From NCBI GenBank assembly GCA_035944115.1, contig DASZBJ010000017.1:62001-126000 (forward strand): 64,000 nucleotides of DNA, read 5' to 3'. How positions within the stretch are numbered: position 1 is the first letter of the stretch; every line of letters begins with the position of its first letter. The position numbers were made by a program, and so were the translations under genes. A model generated the notes under the pieces. That model ran no database searches, had not been told where the DNA came from, and saw only the letters and a list, made by a program, of their open reading frames with translations. Positions 26,050 through 35,073 of this stretch are shown here, in pieces. The DNA comes from Candidatus Babeliales bacterium. Its GTDB lineage: Bacteria > Babelota > Babeliae > Babelales > Vermiphilaceae.

Positions 26050-26967
26050 ATGAATCTTCTAAATGCAATAGGCAACACACCCCTTATCAGTGTTAATTTT
26101 GATGCTAACAACTCTGCTACTAATCTTTACGCAAAGCTTGAATACTTAAATCCAGGCGGTAGCATAAAAGACAGAACTGATCTTTATATGATTGAAGAAG
26201 CGGAAAAAAAAGACATCTTAAAACCGGGTGGCACTCTTATTGACGCATCATCAGGTAACCACGGTATCTCTCTGGCTATGATCGGCGCAGTAAAAGGATA
26301 CAAGGTTATTATCACCACTACTGCAAAGTGTAGCCTTGAAAAGCTAAATACCATGAAAGCTTATGGCGCAGAAGTTATCGTATGCGCTCCAACAAAATTT
26401 ATTGATGATCCAGAAAACTATCACGCAATTGCAGTTAAATTACACAAAAATACTCCTAATTCATTTATGCCTAACCAATATTTTGATCCGCTTAACGCTG
26501 AAGGGGTCTATCATACTTTAGCACCCGAAATCTGGAATCAAACTCATGGCCGTATTACTCATTTTTTTGCCGGTGCTGGTACAGGCGGAACCATAAGCGG
26601 TGTAGGGAAATACCTCAAAGAAAAAAATCCCGATATAAAAATTCTTGCGATCGATTCTGACGTATCTTTTAGAGCAACCAAGGGCAACCCAAAGCCATAT
26701 AAAATTGAAGGCATAGGGATCGACTGGGATAATAACGCAGTTCTTGATTATTCAATTGTCGATGAATTCCTTGAAGTCAGCGATGATAATGCGTTTGCTA
26801 TGCTCAAAACTCTTGCCCGTCGCAACGGAATTTTAGTTGGCCCTAGCAGCGGCGCTGTTGCCTATGCCGCCTCTCAATATGCGAGCAAACTGGATAAAGA
26901 TGCCGTTGCGGTCATGATTTTTGGCGATTCTGGCCGAGCATACCTAACCAAGGGATTTTACGACTAA
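26050..26967 (+). CDS. Cysteine synthase / cystathionine beta-synthase family enzyme
   Basis: PLP-dependent beta-replacement enzyme, 305 residues from the ATG at 26050 (AGG just upstream; a TTG at 26017 is less likely). NPGGSIKDR carries the PLP Lys, SSGNHG binds the substrate carboxylate, GTGGTISG holds the PLP phosphate, and GPSSGA contacts the pyridine nitrogen. These are the CysK/CBS signatures. Whether the acceptor is sulfide (cysteine synthesis from O-acetylserine) or homocysteine cannot be read here; no serine acetyltransferase or lyase gene adjoins. Length fits a CysK without regulatory domain. Confidence 0.88.
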   Translation: MNLLNAIGNTPLISVNFDANNSATNLYAKLEYLNPGGSIKDRTDLYMIEEAEKKDILKPGGTLIDASSGNHGISLAMIGAVKGYKVIITTTAKCSLEKLNTMKAYGAEVIVCAPTKFIDDPENYHAIAVKLHKNTPNSFMPNQYFDPLNAEGVYHTLAPEIWNQTHGRITHFFAGAGTGGTISGVGKYLKEKNPDIKILAIDSDVSFRATKGNPKPYKIEGIGIDWDNNAVLDYSIVDEFLEVSDDNAFAMLKTLARRNGILVGPSSGAVAYAASQYASKLDKDAVAVMIFGDSGRAYLTKGFYD

Positions 26968-27021
26968 TTACCCCTATTCTGCTAGCTAAAAGCCCCCTTT
27001 TACACACGAAAACATTTCCAT

Positions 27022-27049
27022 TTGACACACAATTGGCCAATGCTATACT
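27022..27049 (+). promoter_or_regulatory. Sigma70-type promoter with extended -10
   Basis: TTGACA (27022-27027), a 16-base spacer, and TATACT (27044-27049) preceded by TGC, an extended -10. It would start transcription about 27056, upstream of the AGGGGG ribosome site and the ATG at 27089. It is the clearest promoter in the window and suggests a well-expressed product. Confidence 0.75.
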
Positions 27050-27088
27050 TGTTATTAAATGGATAGAAATAAAAACCAGGGGGTTATT

Positions 27089-27793
27089 ATGGAAAAGGTA
27101 AGAAAGTATTCGTTCGTAGGCATAGGTTTATTCATAGCATCGCTATTTGGAACACAAATGACACGTCCAATGGCGCAGCAAATGTTTGATACCGCCAAAT
27201 CATATTCCGCTGCAGCCCTTACTGCAGTAAAAAACACGGGCCTAGATCTTGGGGCAAAAACATTACAATTTACCAGCAAATGGGGCTCTAAAGGACTCGA
27301 TGCTGGATATACATGGGCAAAAGAAAACCCTCGATATTCAAAGCCAATTGGTAGCGTCGTAACTGCATATACCCTGTACAAAATAATCTCAAAAATCGGA
27401 CCAACAAGACTATATAACATAGCTAATACGGGCGTTAAACTAACAATAAAAACTATATCGCTTTTAAAAAATATTATTACACCACCAATGCTTGTAGCAA
27501 TTCTTTATACTGTATGGAAAAAAGAGCTAACCATAAAAAACGTGACCGCAACGGTTACTGTTCTTGACACTCAAGCTGATGGTCTGCACCTAGAACTTGA
27601 TGCAGCAAAAAAAGCTGGGGCAAAAGCACAAGAACTATTAATTGATGTCTTAGAAAAATATGGTGCTACTCTAGAAACAAATACCACACAACAAAGAATT
27701 TTCAACCCGCTAGCATTACGTGCTGCATGGGTTAGCTTCAAGGATATGCTTGTGCCATCGGCAATTGGGTCTGGATCAATTCCACTGAAATAA
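27089..27793 (+). CDS. Exported or membrane-anchored protein, unknown
   Basis: Unknown function; 234 residues starting at an ATG with AGGGGG upstream. An N-terminal hydrophobic helix (VGIGLFIASLFG) may be a signal peptide or anchor. It is followed by Ala/Thr/Lys-rich helices, a short hydrophobic stretch at about 90-105, another near 135-148 (PPMLVAILYTVW), and a coiled tail. It has its own consensus promoter and a strong terminator, so it is expressed alone. The Lys-rich helical pattern recalls apolipoprotein-like or LEA-like helices, without family support. Confidence 0.7.
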   Translation: MEKVRKYSFVGIGLFIASLFGTQMTRPMAQQMFDTAKSYSAAALTAVKNTGLDLGAKTLQFTSKWGSKGLDAGYTWAKENPRYSKPIGSVVTAYTLYKIISKIGPTRLYNIANTGVKLTIKTISLLKNIITPPMLVAILYTVWKKELTIKNVTATVTVLDTQADGLHLELDAAKKAGAKAQELLIDVLEKYGATLETNTTQQRIFNPLALRAAWVSFKDMLVPSAIGSGSIPLK

Positions 27794-27822
27794 ACAAATT
27801 TTATATACCTCACATTTACGAT

Positions 27823-27854
27823 AAAAAAGGGATGCAACACGCGTCCCTTTTTTA
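27823..27854 (+). terminator. Strong intrinsic terminator
   Basis: GGGATGC pairs with GCGTCCC (one U-G) around AACAC, flanked by A6 and T6 followed by ATTTTTT. It lies 30 bases after the stop at 27793. Confidence 0.9.
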
Positions 27855-27977
27855 TTTTTTCATTATCTTTCATAAATCAATTGAAATATTTCATCACATG
27901 CATCACAATTATATACAGCAATTTGAAACACATATCGCACTAAAAATTAATTATTTCTAAATTTTATGGGACTCATT

Positions 27978-28424
27978 GTGAAATCATACAAAATTATATT
28001 ATTTTTAATTACCGGATTACTGATCTTACCCAGCCACATACATGGGCTCAGAATACGTACCATCTTTGCCACGGCAGTTGTTGGGACCTATGGGACCTAT
28101 CTATACACGCAACTATATCCAGAAGATAAAGTGACTCTAGCAATCAATAAAGATGCTGCGGATGCTAAACAAGCAATAGAACGATTCGCACGAAAAAAAG
28201 AAGTGACCAATGCTGTTATGTACGTGGGAGATACAATAGAAGATGTGGGCGCAGAACTAAACATACTTTTTAAAAGACTGTCCGGACAAAGTCATACTGC
28301 AGAGCAAGCCAAAAACGAATTGCGCAAAAAAACAAGATCAGCTGCACGATTTATTGACGAAAAAAGAGAAAACGTCTCTAGAGCAGCAGAAACCCTCGGA
28401 CTCCGATTAACGGCGAGTAAATAA
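27978..28424 (+). CDS. Small exported protein, related leader to 28780 gene
   Basis: Unknown function; 148 residues from the GTG at 27978 with GGGA upstream. The GTG is supported by the parallel gene at 28780, whose leader and first codons match (GTG AAA, then TTATTTTTAATT). A signal peptide (KIILFLITGLLILPSHIHG) precedes a short hydrophobic segment (TIFATAVVGTYGTYLY) and a charged helical body. The stop codon TAA is also the left target-site copy of a MITE-like element, which has inserted just behind the coding sequence and separates this gene from its paralogue. Confidence 0.7.
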   Translation: MKSYKIILFLITGLLILPSHIHGLRIRTIFATAVVGTYGTYLYTQLYPEDKVTLAINKDAADAKQAIERFARKKEVTNAVMYVGDTIEDVGAELNILFKRLSGQSHTAEQAKNELRKKTRSAARFIDEKRENVSRAAETLGLRLTASK

Positions 28425-28716
28425 GAGCTTATCCGAAAATTCTCGCCATATTTGAAAGCTAACCAGAGCAAGAATCCCACGGTCGTCGTCGCGAGCCGCC
28501 ATTGGCGTGCGTGGCGATCCAGATTAATAAAGGAATATTAGGTGAATACAATTAAGAATGATCTATTTTGCAGCGCTCATACTGAGCGAACAAAATTGCC
28601 TGGATCGCCACGCATACGCTCGCGAAGACGATCGGGAGTCAACAGCTTCCTACAATCTCCAACCATTGCAATATTTTGCAATACATTAATCCACCAACTA
28701 ATTTTCGGATAAGCTC
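28425..28716. mobile_element. MITE-like element, copy 1 (no transposase)
   Basis: A 292-bp element with perfect terminal inverted repeats GAGCTTATCCGAAAAT / ATTTTCGGATAAGCTC, flanked by TAA on both sides (28422-28424 and 28717-28719), a 3-bp target duplication as in IS5-like elements. Inside, arms 28480-28523 and 28600-28634 are complementary and could fold into a long hairpin. The loop carries CGCTCATACTGAGCG (28574-28588), itself a hairpin. It has no coding capacity. A second copy lies at 45436-45735. The left TAA is the stop codon of the preceding gene. Confidence 0.85.
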
Positions 28717-28779
28717 TAAATCGTAAACCATGCATAAGCATAATTTTTGTAGACATATCATAAAAACAGAGGAATCATC

Positions 28780-29316
28780 GTGAAAACGATAAAAGTTACA
28801 TTATTTTTAATTGCAGGATTAACCGCATTGCCAACTCACATTCAGACGGAAATGCCATCTCAATCGGTTCTACAAACAAAAAACGAACAATCTTCATGGT
28901 TGAGTAGACATAAAGGAAAAATTGTTGTTGCTGCAGTATTAACGGGTGGTTGCATTTATGGCGGCATACAATTTATTGGTTTCACTAAAAAAGTGATCGA
29001 TACCATCGCAAAAGACCCTAAGGTACAAGAGGCCACAAAAAAAGTGGTCGCAACTGCAAATATTGTAGAGCCAAGATACAGAAGGCATCTAGAGGAAGCA
29101 TTATCACTCGATTTAAAAGCCAGGATAACAAGAGATTTGACAGAACACTCAGCAGAAATGCTCAAGATAATCGGACAAGAGGCAGCAGGAATATCATGTC
29201 GGTTTGCAAGACTGACACTTTCCGCGAAGAAGCGAGCGGCATTCATTGGTTATGACGCAGAAAATGCTAGACTCAAAGCACTCGCGGCAATAGCAAAAAA
29301 GCTTACCAAGGATTAA
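28780..29316 (+). CDS. Small exported helical protein
   Basis: Unknown function; 178 residues from a GTG with GAGGA upstream. A signal peptide (TIKVTLFLIAGLTALPTHIQT) is followed by a membrane-like segment at about 48-68 (GKIVVAAVLTGGCIYGG) and a charged helical body with many Lys/Arg/Ala. Its leader and signal peptide DNA match the gene at 27978, so both derive from one ancestor, though the mature parts have diverged. A bidirectional terminator follows. The layout signal peptide, short hydrophobic segment, charged helices recurs in several exported proteins of this window. Confidence 0.7.
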   Translation: MKTIKVTLFLIAGLTALPTHIQTEMPSQSVLQTKNEQSSWLSRHKGKIVVAAVLTGGCIYGGIQFIGFTKKVIDTIAKDPKVQEATKKVVATANIVEPRYRRHLEEALSLDLKARITRDLTEHSAEMLKIIGQEAAGISCRFARLTLSAKKRAAFIGYDAENARLKALAAIAKKLTKD

Positions 29317-29357
29317 AAAGAGAATGCTATAACCCCCTAAGATATAGCATCCTCTTT
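29315..29357. terminator. Bidirectional terminator
   Basis: AAAAAGAG-ATGCTATA pairs with TATAGCAT-CTCTTTTT (one mismatch), with a loop of about ten bases. It separates the plus-strand gene at 28780 from the minus-strand gene at 29361. Confidence 0.88.
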
Positions 29358-29360
29358 TTC

Positions 29361-30311
29361 TCATTTACCAATAAACTGCTGTAAAAAATTAAGATTGACT
29401 GGTTCTGGTCGGACTTGCACACGATCAGAACCATCTCGTAATTCTACTGAATAATGCACCGCATCATCTGATTGAGCAAATGAAGCCGCTTTTTGATGCA
29501 CCATCTCATATCCCATATCCTGCAATACCTGACTCATCTTGCTAATATGAGCGCCACCTGCAACTGCTAAAATAACGCGTGCTTGTTTGGCATTTACCAC
29601 CGCATGAAGCATTTTCAAATCGAGCAACTCACTATCAAACGTCAACCAATGCTTTAAATATTCCAATCGTTTTTTTACTGTTGTACACGAATCTAAAATA
29701 TCTGCTACACACGCTTGCTGACCATGCTCAACAGACAACTGTTTTAATTGCACGTGCATTCTACCCAGGCTTTCTTTATACACTTTTGATAAATAGCGAC
29801 CATCTTTAAATGCCTGAATTTCTTTCATCACCGCGCCAATTTCCTGCATCAATGATGCAACGGTAATTTCCGTCGCTGAAGGAAATGTATACATATTATG
29901 CTGGATATTATTAAAAATTGGACCAAATGCAGCAACCCTACAATAGCGGTACTCCACGTTTTCCACCGGAACTGATAATTGTTTACATTTTTTTGCCAGA
30001 CCACCGAGAATACCACCCCGCGAATCAATACAAAAATTACCACACCTGCTACGCCCCCCGGCTCCTGGTGAACTGAGATCTTCTGTAACTACCAACAAAT
30101 CATTTCGATTACATCCCAATAAAAAACGATCGATATCAGCCTGCTGATTCTTAATTATGCCGTGCTGTTTATCATGAAAATCACTCAGCCCAATGACATA
30201 GTGCGGCAACTGTGTAGCCGGTGACACCGTTTTTAAAATCTTTATTTCATAAATATATGCATGCATCTGAGATGATATAATCATAAAAAATATACTGCCA
30301 AACCACTTCAT
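29361..30311 (-). CDS. Exported protein, possibly TraB/ChaN-like fold
   Basis: Not firmly recognised; 316 residues from the ATG at 30311 (GAGGAAG upstream). A signal peptide MKWFGSIFFMIISSQMHA is followed by HYVIGLSDFHDKQHG and DLLVVTEDLSSPG near the N-terminus. Near the C-terminus is RVILAVAGGAHISKMSQVLQDMGYE. An early glutamate/aspartate strand combined with a late G-x-x-H before a helix resembles the TraB/PrgY and ChaN/EreA-type fold, in which Glu and His form an active site. The enzyme class is only a suggestion. It is a single gene, convergent with 28780 and followed upstream by a 170-bp gap. Confidence 0.6.
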   Translation of the reverse strand: MKWFGSIFFMIISSQMHAYIYEIKILKTVSPATQLPHYVIGLSDFHDKQHGIIKNQQADIDRFLLGCNRNDLLVVTEDLSSPGAGGRSRCGNFCIDSRGGILGGLAKKCKQLSVPVENVEYRYCRVAAFGPIFNNIQHNMYTFPSATEITVASLMQEIGAVMKEIQAFKDGRYLSKVYKESLGRMHVQLKQLSVEHGQQACVADILDSCTTVKKRLEYLKHWLTFDSELLDLKMLHAVVNAKQARVILAVAGGAHISKMSQVLQDMGYEMVHQKAASFAQSDDAVHYSVELRDGSDRVQVRPEPVNLNFLQQFIGK

Positions 30312-30482
30312 TTGCTTCCTCTCGCCTAACAACTAGCCACATGCCTTTTTACATGCCATAGTTACACCTTACGATAATAACAGGTTTGCAACCGATCAAT
30401 CAATATTTTATATATAAATTTTTCTTATTGGATTATCGACGCGCGGCGAAAGCATGATTTAAAAAGATTAATAACAAAAATG

Positions 30483-31532
30483 TTAAACTGTTTTCTCAGG
30501 AAAAATAGTAATAGAGGCGACTTCAAGCTGCTTTTGCAAACCGAATGTTCGCGATTCGCCAACTTTGACAATATGCATTTGCTTGCCCGCAAGATGGGCT
30601 CTCTGGTGGTACCACCAATCTTTTAATAAAAAAAGCGGCGCATCAAATTCATCTTCCCCAAAAGCAAATGTTCCCCAATGCATCGGAACAAAATGCCGAG
30701 CGCCAAGATCAAGAAATGCCTGGACCGATTCTTGCACACCCATATGAGTTTTAGCCATCCATTTTCTCGGTTCACACGGTGCAATCGGCATCAGTGCAAT
30801 ATCAATAGGAGCACATTCTTGAGCAATGAGCGCAAAATGCTCCGAATAAGCAGTGTCTCCTGCAAAATAGATGGTATATCCATCCTTTTCGATTAACCAA
30901 CTGCCCCACAAGGAACAGTTTTTATCAAAAAGCGATCGTTGCGACCAATGCACCGCTGGCAAAAAGGTAAACTGTATGTTCTCTGCAAATCGTCCCACCT
31001 TACTAGCGCCATATTTTTGCCACCAGCCATGCTCTACCACATGAGCGAATCCACGAGCATCAAACCATTTTTTATCCCCTTCAGGTACCAAAAATGTCGC
31101 TCCTGGATGCTGATCTCGCAACCATTCCAATGCTGCGGCATCCATATGATCCATATGATTATGGGAAATTAAAATGAAATGGATAGGAGGCAGCTGCTCC
31201 AACGAAACGCCTGCCGGTAATATTCTTCTATAAAAAATCGTACTACCGCCAAAAATAGGATCTGTGAGGATATTGATCCCTCCGATCTGTATTAAAAATG
31301 AGGAATGCCCAATCCAAACAATTTCAGGTTCAGCTTTATAATGGTAGGTGAGAAGCGGCTTAGAAACCCATTCCATAAGATCTGTTGGGGTCTTACGTTT
31401 TACTAACTTTATATATCGCAAATACTCATAAATCATGTGAAAGAGGTATCCCTCAATCTTTTCATTTTGATAGTTGTAATAACGACCATCAGATTTATAC
31501 GGATATATACGTTGGAGGGGCTTTGTGCTCAT
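30483..31532 (-). CDS. Metallo-beta-lactamase fold hydrolase (NAPE-PLD/UlaG-like)
   Basis: A 349-residue cytosolic metal hydrolase. IGHSSFLIQIGGINILTDPIFG is the family's first strand block, HNHMDHMD is the dinuclear metal motif, and HWSQR, FAGDTAYS and MHWGTF supply the remaining metal-binding His/Asp/His. Bacterial relatives are annotated as NAPE-hydrolysing phospholipase D or UlaG-like proteins. The membrane-lipid substrate is therefore plausible but unproved. No signal peptide. The N-terminal 65 residues are a helical extension before the fold. Confidence 0.85.
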   Translation of the reverse strand: MSTKPLQRIYPYKSDGRYYNYQNEKIEGYLFHMIYEYLRYIKLVKRKTPTDLMEWVSKPLLTYHYKAEPEIVWIGHSSFLIQIGGINILTDPIFGGSTIFYRRILPAGVSLEQLPPIHFILISHNHMDHMDAAALEWLRDQHPGATFLVPEGDKKWFDARGFAHVVEHGWWQKYGASKVGRFAENIQFTFLPAVHWSQRSLFDKNCSLWGSWLIEKDGYTIYFAGDTAYSEHFALIAQECAPIDIALMPIAPCEPRKWMAKTHMGVQESVQAFLDLGARHFVPMHWGTFAFGEDEFDAPLFLLKDWWYHQRAHLAGKQMHIVKVGESRTFGLQKQLEVASITIFPEKTV

Positions 31533-31658
31533 ATGGTTAAAAATTTACCCCCACCCAGACAGAACGTCATGGATAGGGGAAATGGAGGTTATCTAATTAA
31601 TAATTGATTGTATGATAGCGTAACCGTCTGAAAAAAGCAACTTCATTTTTAAAGTCTT

Positions 31659-31946
31659 ATGGCTAGCCCAGAAAGAACATTTCCATTAGAAATCGAAAAC
31701 CAAGGATCATGCGTTGACATAAGCCCGCCTATCCTATACGCTCTTTTCATGGCTAAAATCAAAAAATACCCTGGTCTAACTCTGTACAATCCCCTCGCCA
31801 AATTAACAGATGAAAACTTCATCAGCAAAGCAATTCAAGAATGCATAACAAATAACGACCCGAATGGTGTCTTAGAAGTAATTAGGATATATCGCAACGC
31901 CTTAAAAAAATCCCACATTTCTCGATCAACAAAAGAACCGTCATAA
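31659..31946 (+). CDS. Truncated antitoxin-like small protein
   Basis: A 95-residue protein with a C-terminal half (DENFISKAIQECITNNDPNGVLEVIRIYRNALKK) that resembles the N-terminal helices of HigA-type addiction-module antidotes. It then reads SHISRSTKEPS and stops where the DNA-binding helix would begin (ISRSTLY in intact relatives, as I recall them). No good ribosome site precedes the ATG. It may be a decayed antitoxin or a short independent protein. It is convergent with holB by seven bases. Confidence 0.4.
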   Translation: MASPERTFPLEIENQGSCVDISPPILYALFMAKIKKYPGLTLYNPLAKLTDENFISKAIQECITNNDPNGVLEVIRIYRNALKKSHISRSTKEPS

Positions 31947-31953
31947 CGACGGA

Positions 31954-32715
31954 TCACCCCAAGCAATGCATATACAAATTTTTCCAAAAAATCTTACTGC
32001 CACCAGCCATCGGAAGCAATGCGTACCCATTTTTTAAAACAGTAAGCATCCGCTGCGCATAATCATACTGCTTTTTATCTTTTGCTATTAATCCATCTTT
32101 ACTACGCTCAAGCCAATACGCAAGCAGCTGGTCAAGCAATTGCAAGGTCTCTCGTTCATTAATTTTGGATTGATCAATTAATTTTAAAAATTCTGCTGCA
32201 CGCTCTACTCCGATCTGAGTGAAGCTAACCAACAACGGTTGGTATACCGTCTCTGAAGTGGTTGACTGCAACAACCGAATAATGCACCGTGAGCGGACGG
32301 TAGGCAATAGTTGCTCCTGTCGCTCAGCAAGTAATATAAAATGGTAACCCGCCGGCGGCTCTTCCATCGATTTTAATAATCTATTGGCGCATGCAGGAGT
32401 TAAAAAGTCAGCTTTTTGAATCACAAAAAAATGATGTTGCCCATCGCCCAAAGCAAATACAATTGTTTTAAAGATAAGATCTATTTGTTCAAGGGTGTAC
32501 TGCTTTTCTGGAGCAAGCCACGTAATACTATGATGTTGCTGATCATTAATCTGCAAACAGATATGGCATACTCCGCACCCTTTATGTACACAAAAAACAG
32601 TCTGTAAATAGACAATTAACTGTTCCATTGCAGCTTCATGAGATCCAACCCATAATGTTGCTGGAGCGATTGTATATATATCCGCAAGGGGTGCCTTCAT
32701 ATTTTCACTACGCAT
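31954..32715 (-). CDS. holB: DNA polymerase III subunit delta-prime
   Basis: Clamp-loader subunit of the replicase, about 253 residues from the ATG at 32715, which overlaps the tmk stop (TGATG). The Cys cluster HKGCGVCHIC (about residues 45-54) fits the clamp-loader zinc module. NRLLKSMEEPPAGYHFILL and RSRC are the classic delta-prime segments; the nucleotide loop is not functional, as usual for this subunit. The tmk-holB pair is a common bacterial arrangement. Confidence 0.88.
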   Translation of the reverse strand: MRSENMKAPLADIYTIAPATLWVGSHEAAMEQLIVYLQTVFCVHKGCGVCHICLQINDQQHHSITWLAPEKQYTLEQIDLIFKTIVFALGDGQHHFFVIQKADFLTPACANRLLKSMEEPPAGYHFILLAERQEQLLPTVRSRCIIRLLQSTTSETVYQPLLVSFTQIGVERAAEFLKLIDQSKINERETLQLLDQLLAYWLERSKDGLIAKDKKQYDYAQRMLTVLKNGYALLPMAGGSKIFWKNLYMHCLG

Positions 32716-33362
32716 CACACACACAACCCATTATTTTCAATCCAGCTCATGATATGATTCACTGCTTGCTCAGTTAATTGTTCCGGAGAGCGCATACCAT
32801 CAAGCCGTAGTACATCATCTCGATCCGCAAATATCGTTTCAAACCCAACCGCTAACTTTTGCGTAAATGATGCCTTCTCTTTTTCAAATGAGGATAATAC
32901 AGCCCCTCGCTGGCGTAATCGATCTACAGCCACAGCTGGGTCAAGCTGCAGGTAAATTGTAATGTCAGGAACAATATCATTCATACACCACGCATTAATT
33001 GTTTTTAACGCACCCAGATCAAGCCCTCGACCAAATCCCTGATACACTAATGATGAATCCGCCATACGGTCAGAAAGCACAATCTTTTTTTCATGTAAAT
33101 TGGGAATCACCAATTCTTCAAAATGCTGTGCACGATTACTTGCAAATAAGAGGTACTCTGCTTTTGCACAGATAGGAACTGTTTTATCTTGCACCATTTT
33201 ACGTATTAGCTTTCCAAGTTCAGTAATTCCCGGCTCACGAGTGGTAACCACTGGCAGCTGTTTAGACAACAGCGTATGGGTAATATTGTGCGTTAATGTA
33301 CTTTTACCAACTCCATCAATACCTTCAACAACAATTAATACGCCACGTGAAAGTCCTTGCAT
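32715..33362 (-). CDS. tmk: Thymidylate kinase
   Basis: Phosphorylates dTMP to dTDP. The 215 residues show the P-loop VEGIDGVGKST (residues 13-23), TREPG (about 42), the DRMADSSLVYQGFGRG substrate segment and the lid Arg region near RLRQRGA. It lies directly upstream of holB with overlapping stop and start codons. Length agrees with bacterial TMPK. Confidence 0.95.
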   Translation of the reverse strand: MQGLSRGVLIVVEGIDGVGKSTLTHNITHTLLSKQLPVVTTREPGITELGKLIRKMVQDKTVPICAKAEYLLFASNRAQHFEELVIPNLHEKKIVLSDRMADSSLVYQGFGRGLDLGALKTINAWCMNDIVPDITIYLQLDPAVAVDRLRQRGAVLSSFEKEKASFTQKLAVGFETIFADRDDVLRLDGMRSPEQLTEQAVNHIMSWIENNGLCV

Positions 33363-33453
33363 AGTGCCACACCTTTGTAGAACTTGGTTATTTTTTGATA
33401 CAAGTATACAGTAATAGTCCTAACTTGAAAAATATCTTTAAAGGAGCTCATTA

Positions 33454-35022
33454 ATGAATAAAAACCACGAAAAGCAGTCCGAACAAGAACGCTTTAATTA
33501 CTGGTATAGCCAAATGCATACCAACAATCGATTGCTCTCTGTTGGACAATTATTACAACATGCAACAGAACGCAATCCACATAAGACCGCACTCCTTTAT
33601 GAAGATCGTTCTATTACTTACGCCGAGCTCTATCGCCATGCATTACTATTCAGCAAAACGTTAATCGGTCGTGGCGTAAAACCACGTGATCGCATACTTA
33701 TTATGATCGAAAACTCCATCGAATTTTATATCGCCTATTTTGGCATATTACAAATCGGCGCTGTTGCTGTTCCGCTCAACACCTTTTTACAAAGCCAGGA
33801 AGTCACACACGTTTTACAAGATTGCACCCCACATTGCATAGTTATATCATCCCATATTCAAGAACGTCTTGAACCATCACTTCTGCAAGCAATACACTGC
33901 CTGATTGCTGAACAAGAATTAATACAAAATAACACCACAGAAGAACCCGATCCATCCATTCATCATCAGCTTGATGCCGATGAACTTGCCGTTTTGCTCT
34001 ACACATCTGGCACGACCGGAACTCCTAAGGGAATTATGTTAAGCTCGCGCAATATCATGACCAACGTCGCGCAAAGCGCAGTGCGCATTTCAGTTACCGA
34101 TCAGGATCGCATGTTTGGGTTATTACCGCTATTTCACAGCTTTGCGCAAAGCTCAAGCATTTGGATTCCCTTCTTTTTAAATATAATTGTTATTGTTGTA
34201 CCAAAAATAGATCGCCGCGCAATTAGCGCAGGACTGTCACACAACCCCACATTTTTTGTCGGCGTACCGGCAGTATATGGACTGCTCTGTTTACTCCGTA
34301 CCGTATCATTTCCTACGGTTAGACTTTTTGTCTCTGGAGGAGATGCGTTGCCCGATCGCATTCGTATTGCATTCAGCTTGCTCTACCGCAGAAAAATTTG
34401 TAGTGGGTATGGACTGACTGAAGCTTCACCAGTGGTTACCGTTTGTACTGATGATATTGCAACAGCAACTCGTTTAATTGGAAAACCTCTTGCTGGCATT
34501 ACCTGCCGTATACAAGATGAACAAGGAAAAGAGGTAGAGCAAGGAACTATCGGCGAATTATGCATCAAAGGTGATAACGTGATGCTTGGATATTATAACG
34601 CTCCTGAAATGACTGCACAAGTGCTGCACGATGGATGGTTAAAAACAGGGGACCTGGCATATCAAGATGAAGAAGAAAACTTGTACATCACCGGTCGGAT
34701 TAAAGATTTAATTATTCACAAAGGACTCAATATCTATCCACCAGAAATTGAGAACATTATACTCCTGCATCCAAATAGTATCCGCGTTGGTGTCATTGGC
34801 CAAGCAGATACTGACACCGGACAGATCCCAATCGCCTATGTACAAGTAAAAGCGATATATCCGAACTTAACACAAGAACTGAAACAGCTATGCCAAAAAA
34901 ATCTCGCTGCATATAAAGTCCCGCGAGAATTTATATGCAGCGTAGAACCATTACCTATGACTGCGACTGGGAAAGTGAACAAGAAGTTGTTATCTGGGCA
35001 GCATGCCAACCACAATCAATAA
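33454..35022 (+). CDS. Long-chain acyl-CoA synthetase (AMP-forming)
   Basis: ANL-superfamily adenylating enzyme, 522 residues, with AAGGAG upstream of the ATG. The AMP-binding loop YTSGTTGTPKGIMLS, the A5-type YGLTEASPVV, the A8 hinge TGDLAYQDEEENLYITGRIKDLI and the catalytic Lys near MTATGKVNKK are all present. FadD-like enzymes activate fatty acids to acyl-CoA; with no fatty-acid synthesis genes near, it may activate acids taken from a host. Substrate not determined by sequence. Confidence 0.92.
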   Translation: MNKNHEKQSEQERFNYWYSQMHTNNRLLSVGQLLQHATERNPHKTALLYEDRSITYAELYRHALLFSKTLIGRGVKPRDRILIMIENSIEFYIAYFGILQIGAVAVPLNTFLQSQEVTHVLQDCTPHCIVISSHIQERLEPSLLQAIHCLIAEQELIQNNTTEEPDPSIHHQLDADELAVLLYTSGTTGTPKGIMLSSRNIMTNVAQSAVRISVTDQDRMFGLLPLFHSFAQSSSIWIPFFLNIIVIVVPKIDRRAISAGLSHNPTFFVGVPAVYGLLCLLRTVSFPTVRLFVSGGDALPDRIRIAFSLLYRRKICSGYGLTEASPVVTVCTDDIATATRLIGKPLAGITCRIQDEQGKEVEQGTIGELCIKGDNVMLGYYNAPEMTAQVLHDGWLKTGDLAYQDEEENLYITGRIKDLIIHKGLNIYPPEIENIILLHPNSIRVGVIGQADTDTGQIPIAYVQVKAIYPNLTQELKQLCQKNLAAYKVPREFICSVEPLPMTATGKVNKKLLSGQHANHNQ

Positions 35023-35073
35023 TCTATTTTAGATTTTGATATTTTATAAAAAGATGTTGTCATGCATGTCTAT

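Noticed and set aside
28425-28716. Possible structured RNA or riboswitch because of long complementary arms
   Set aside because: Terminal inverted repeats, target duplication and a second copy inside a coding gene fit a MITE better.
29361-30311. Firm assignment to the TraB/ChaN/EreA group
   Set aside because: Only short motif-like segments agree; the spacing and the rest of the protein could not be matched by eye, so it is left as a suggestion.
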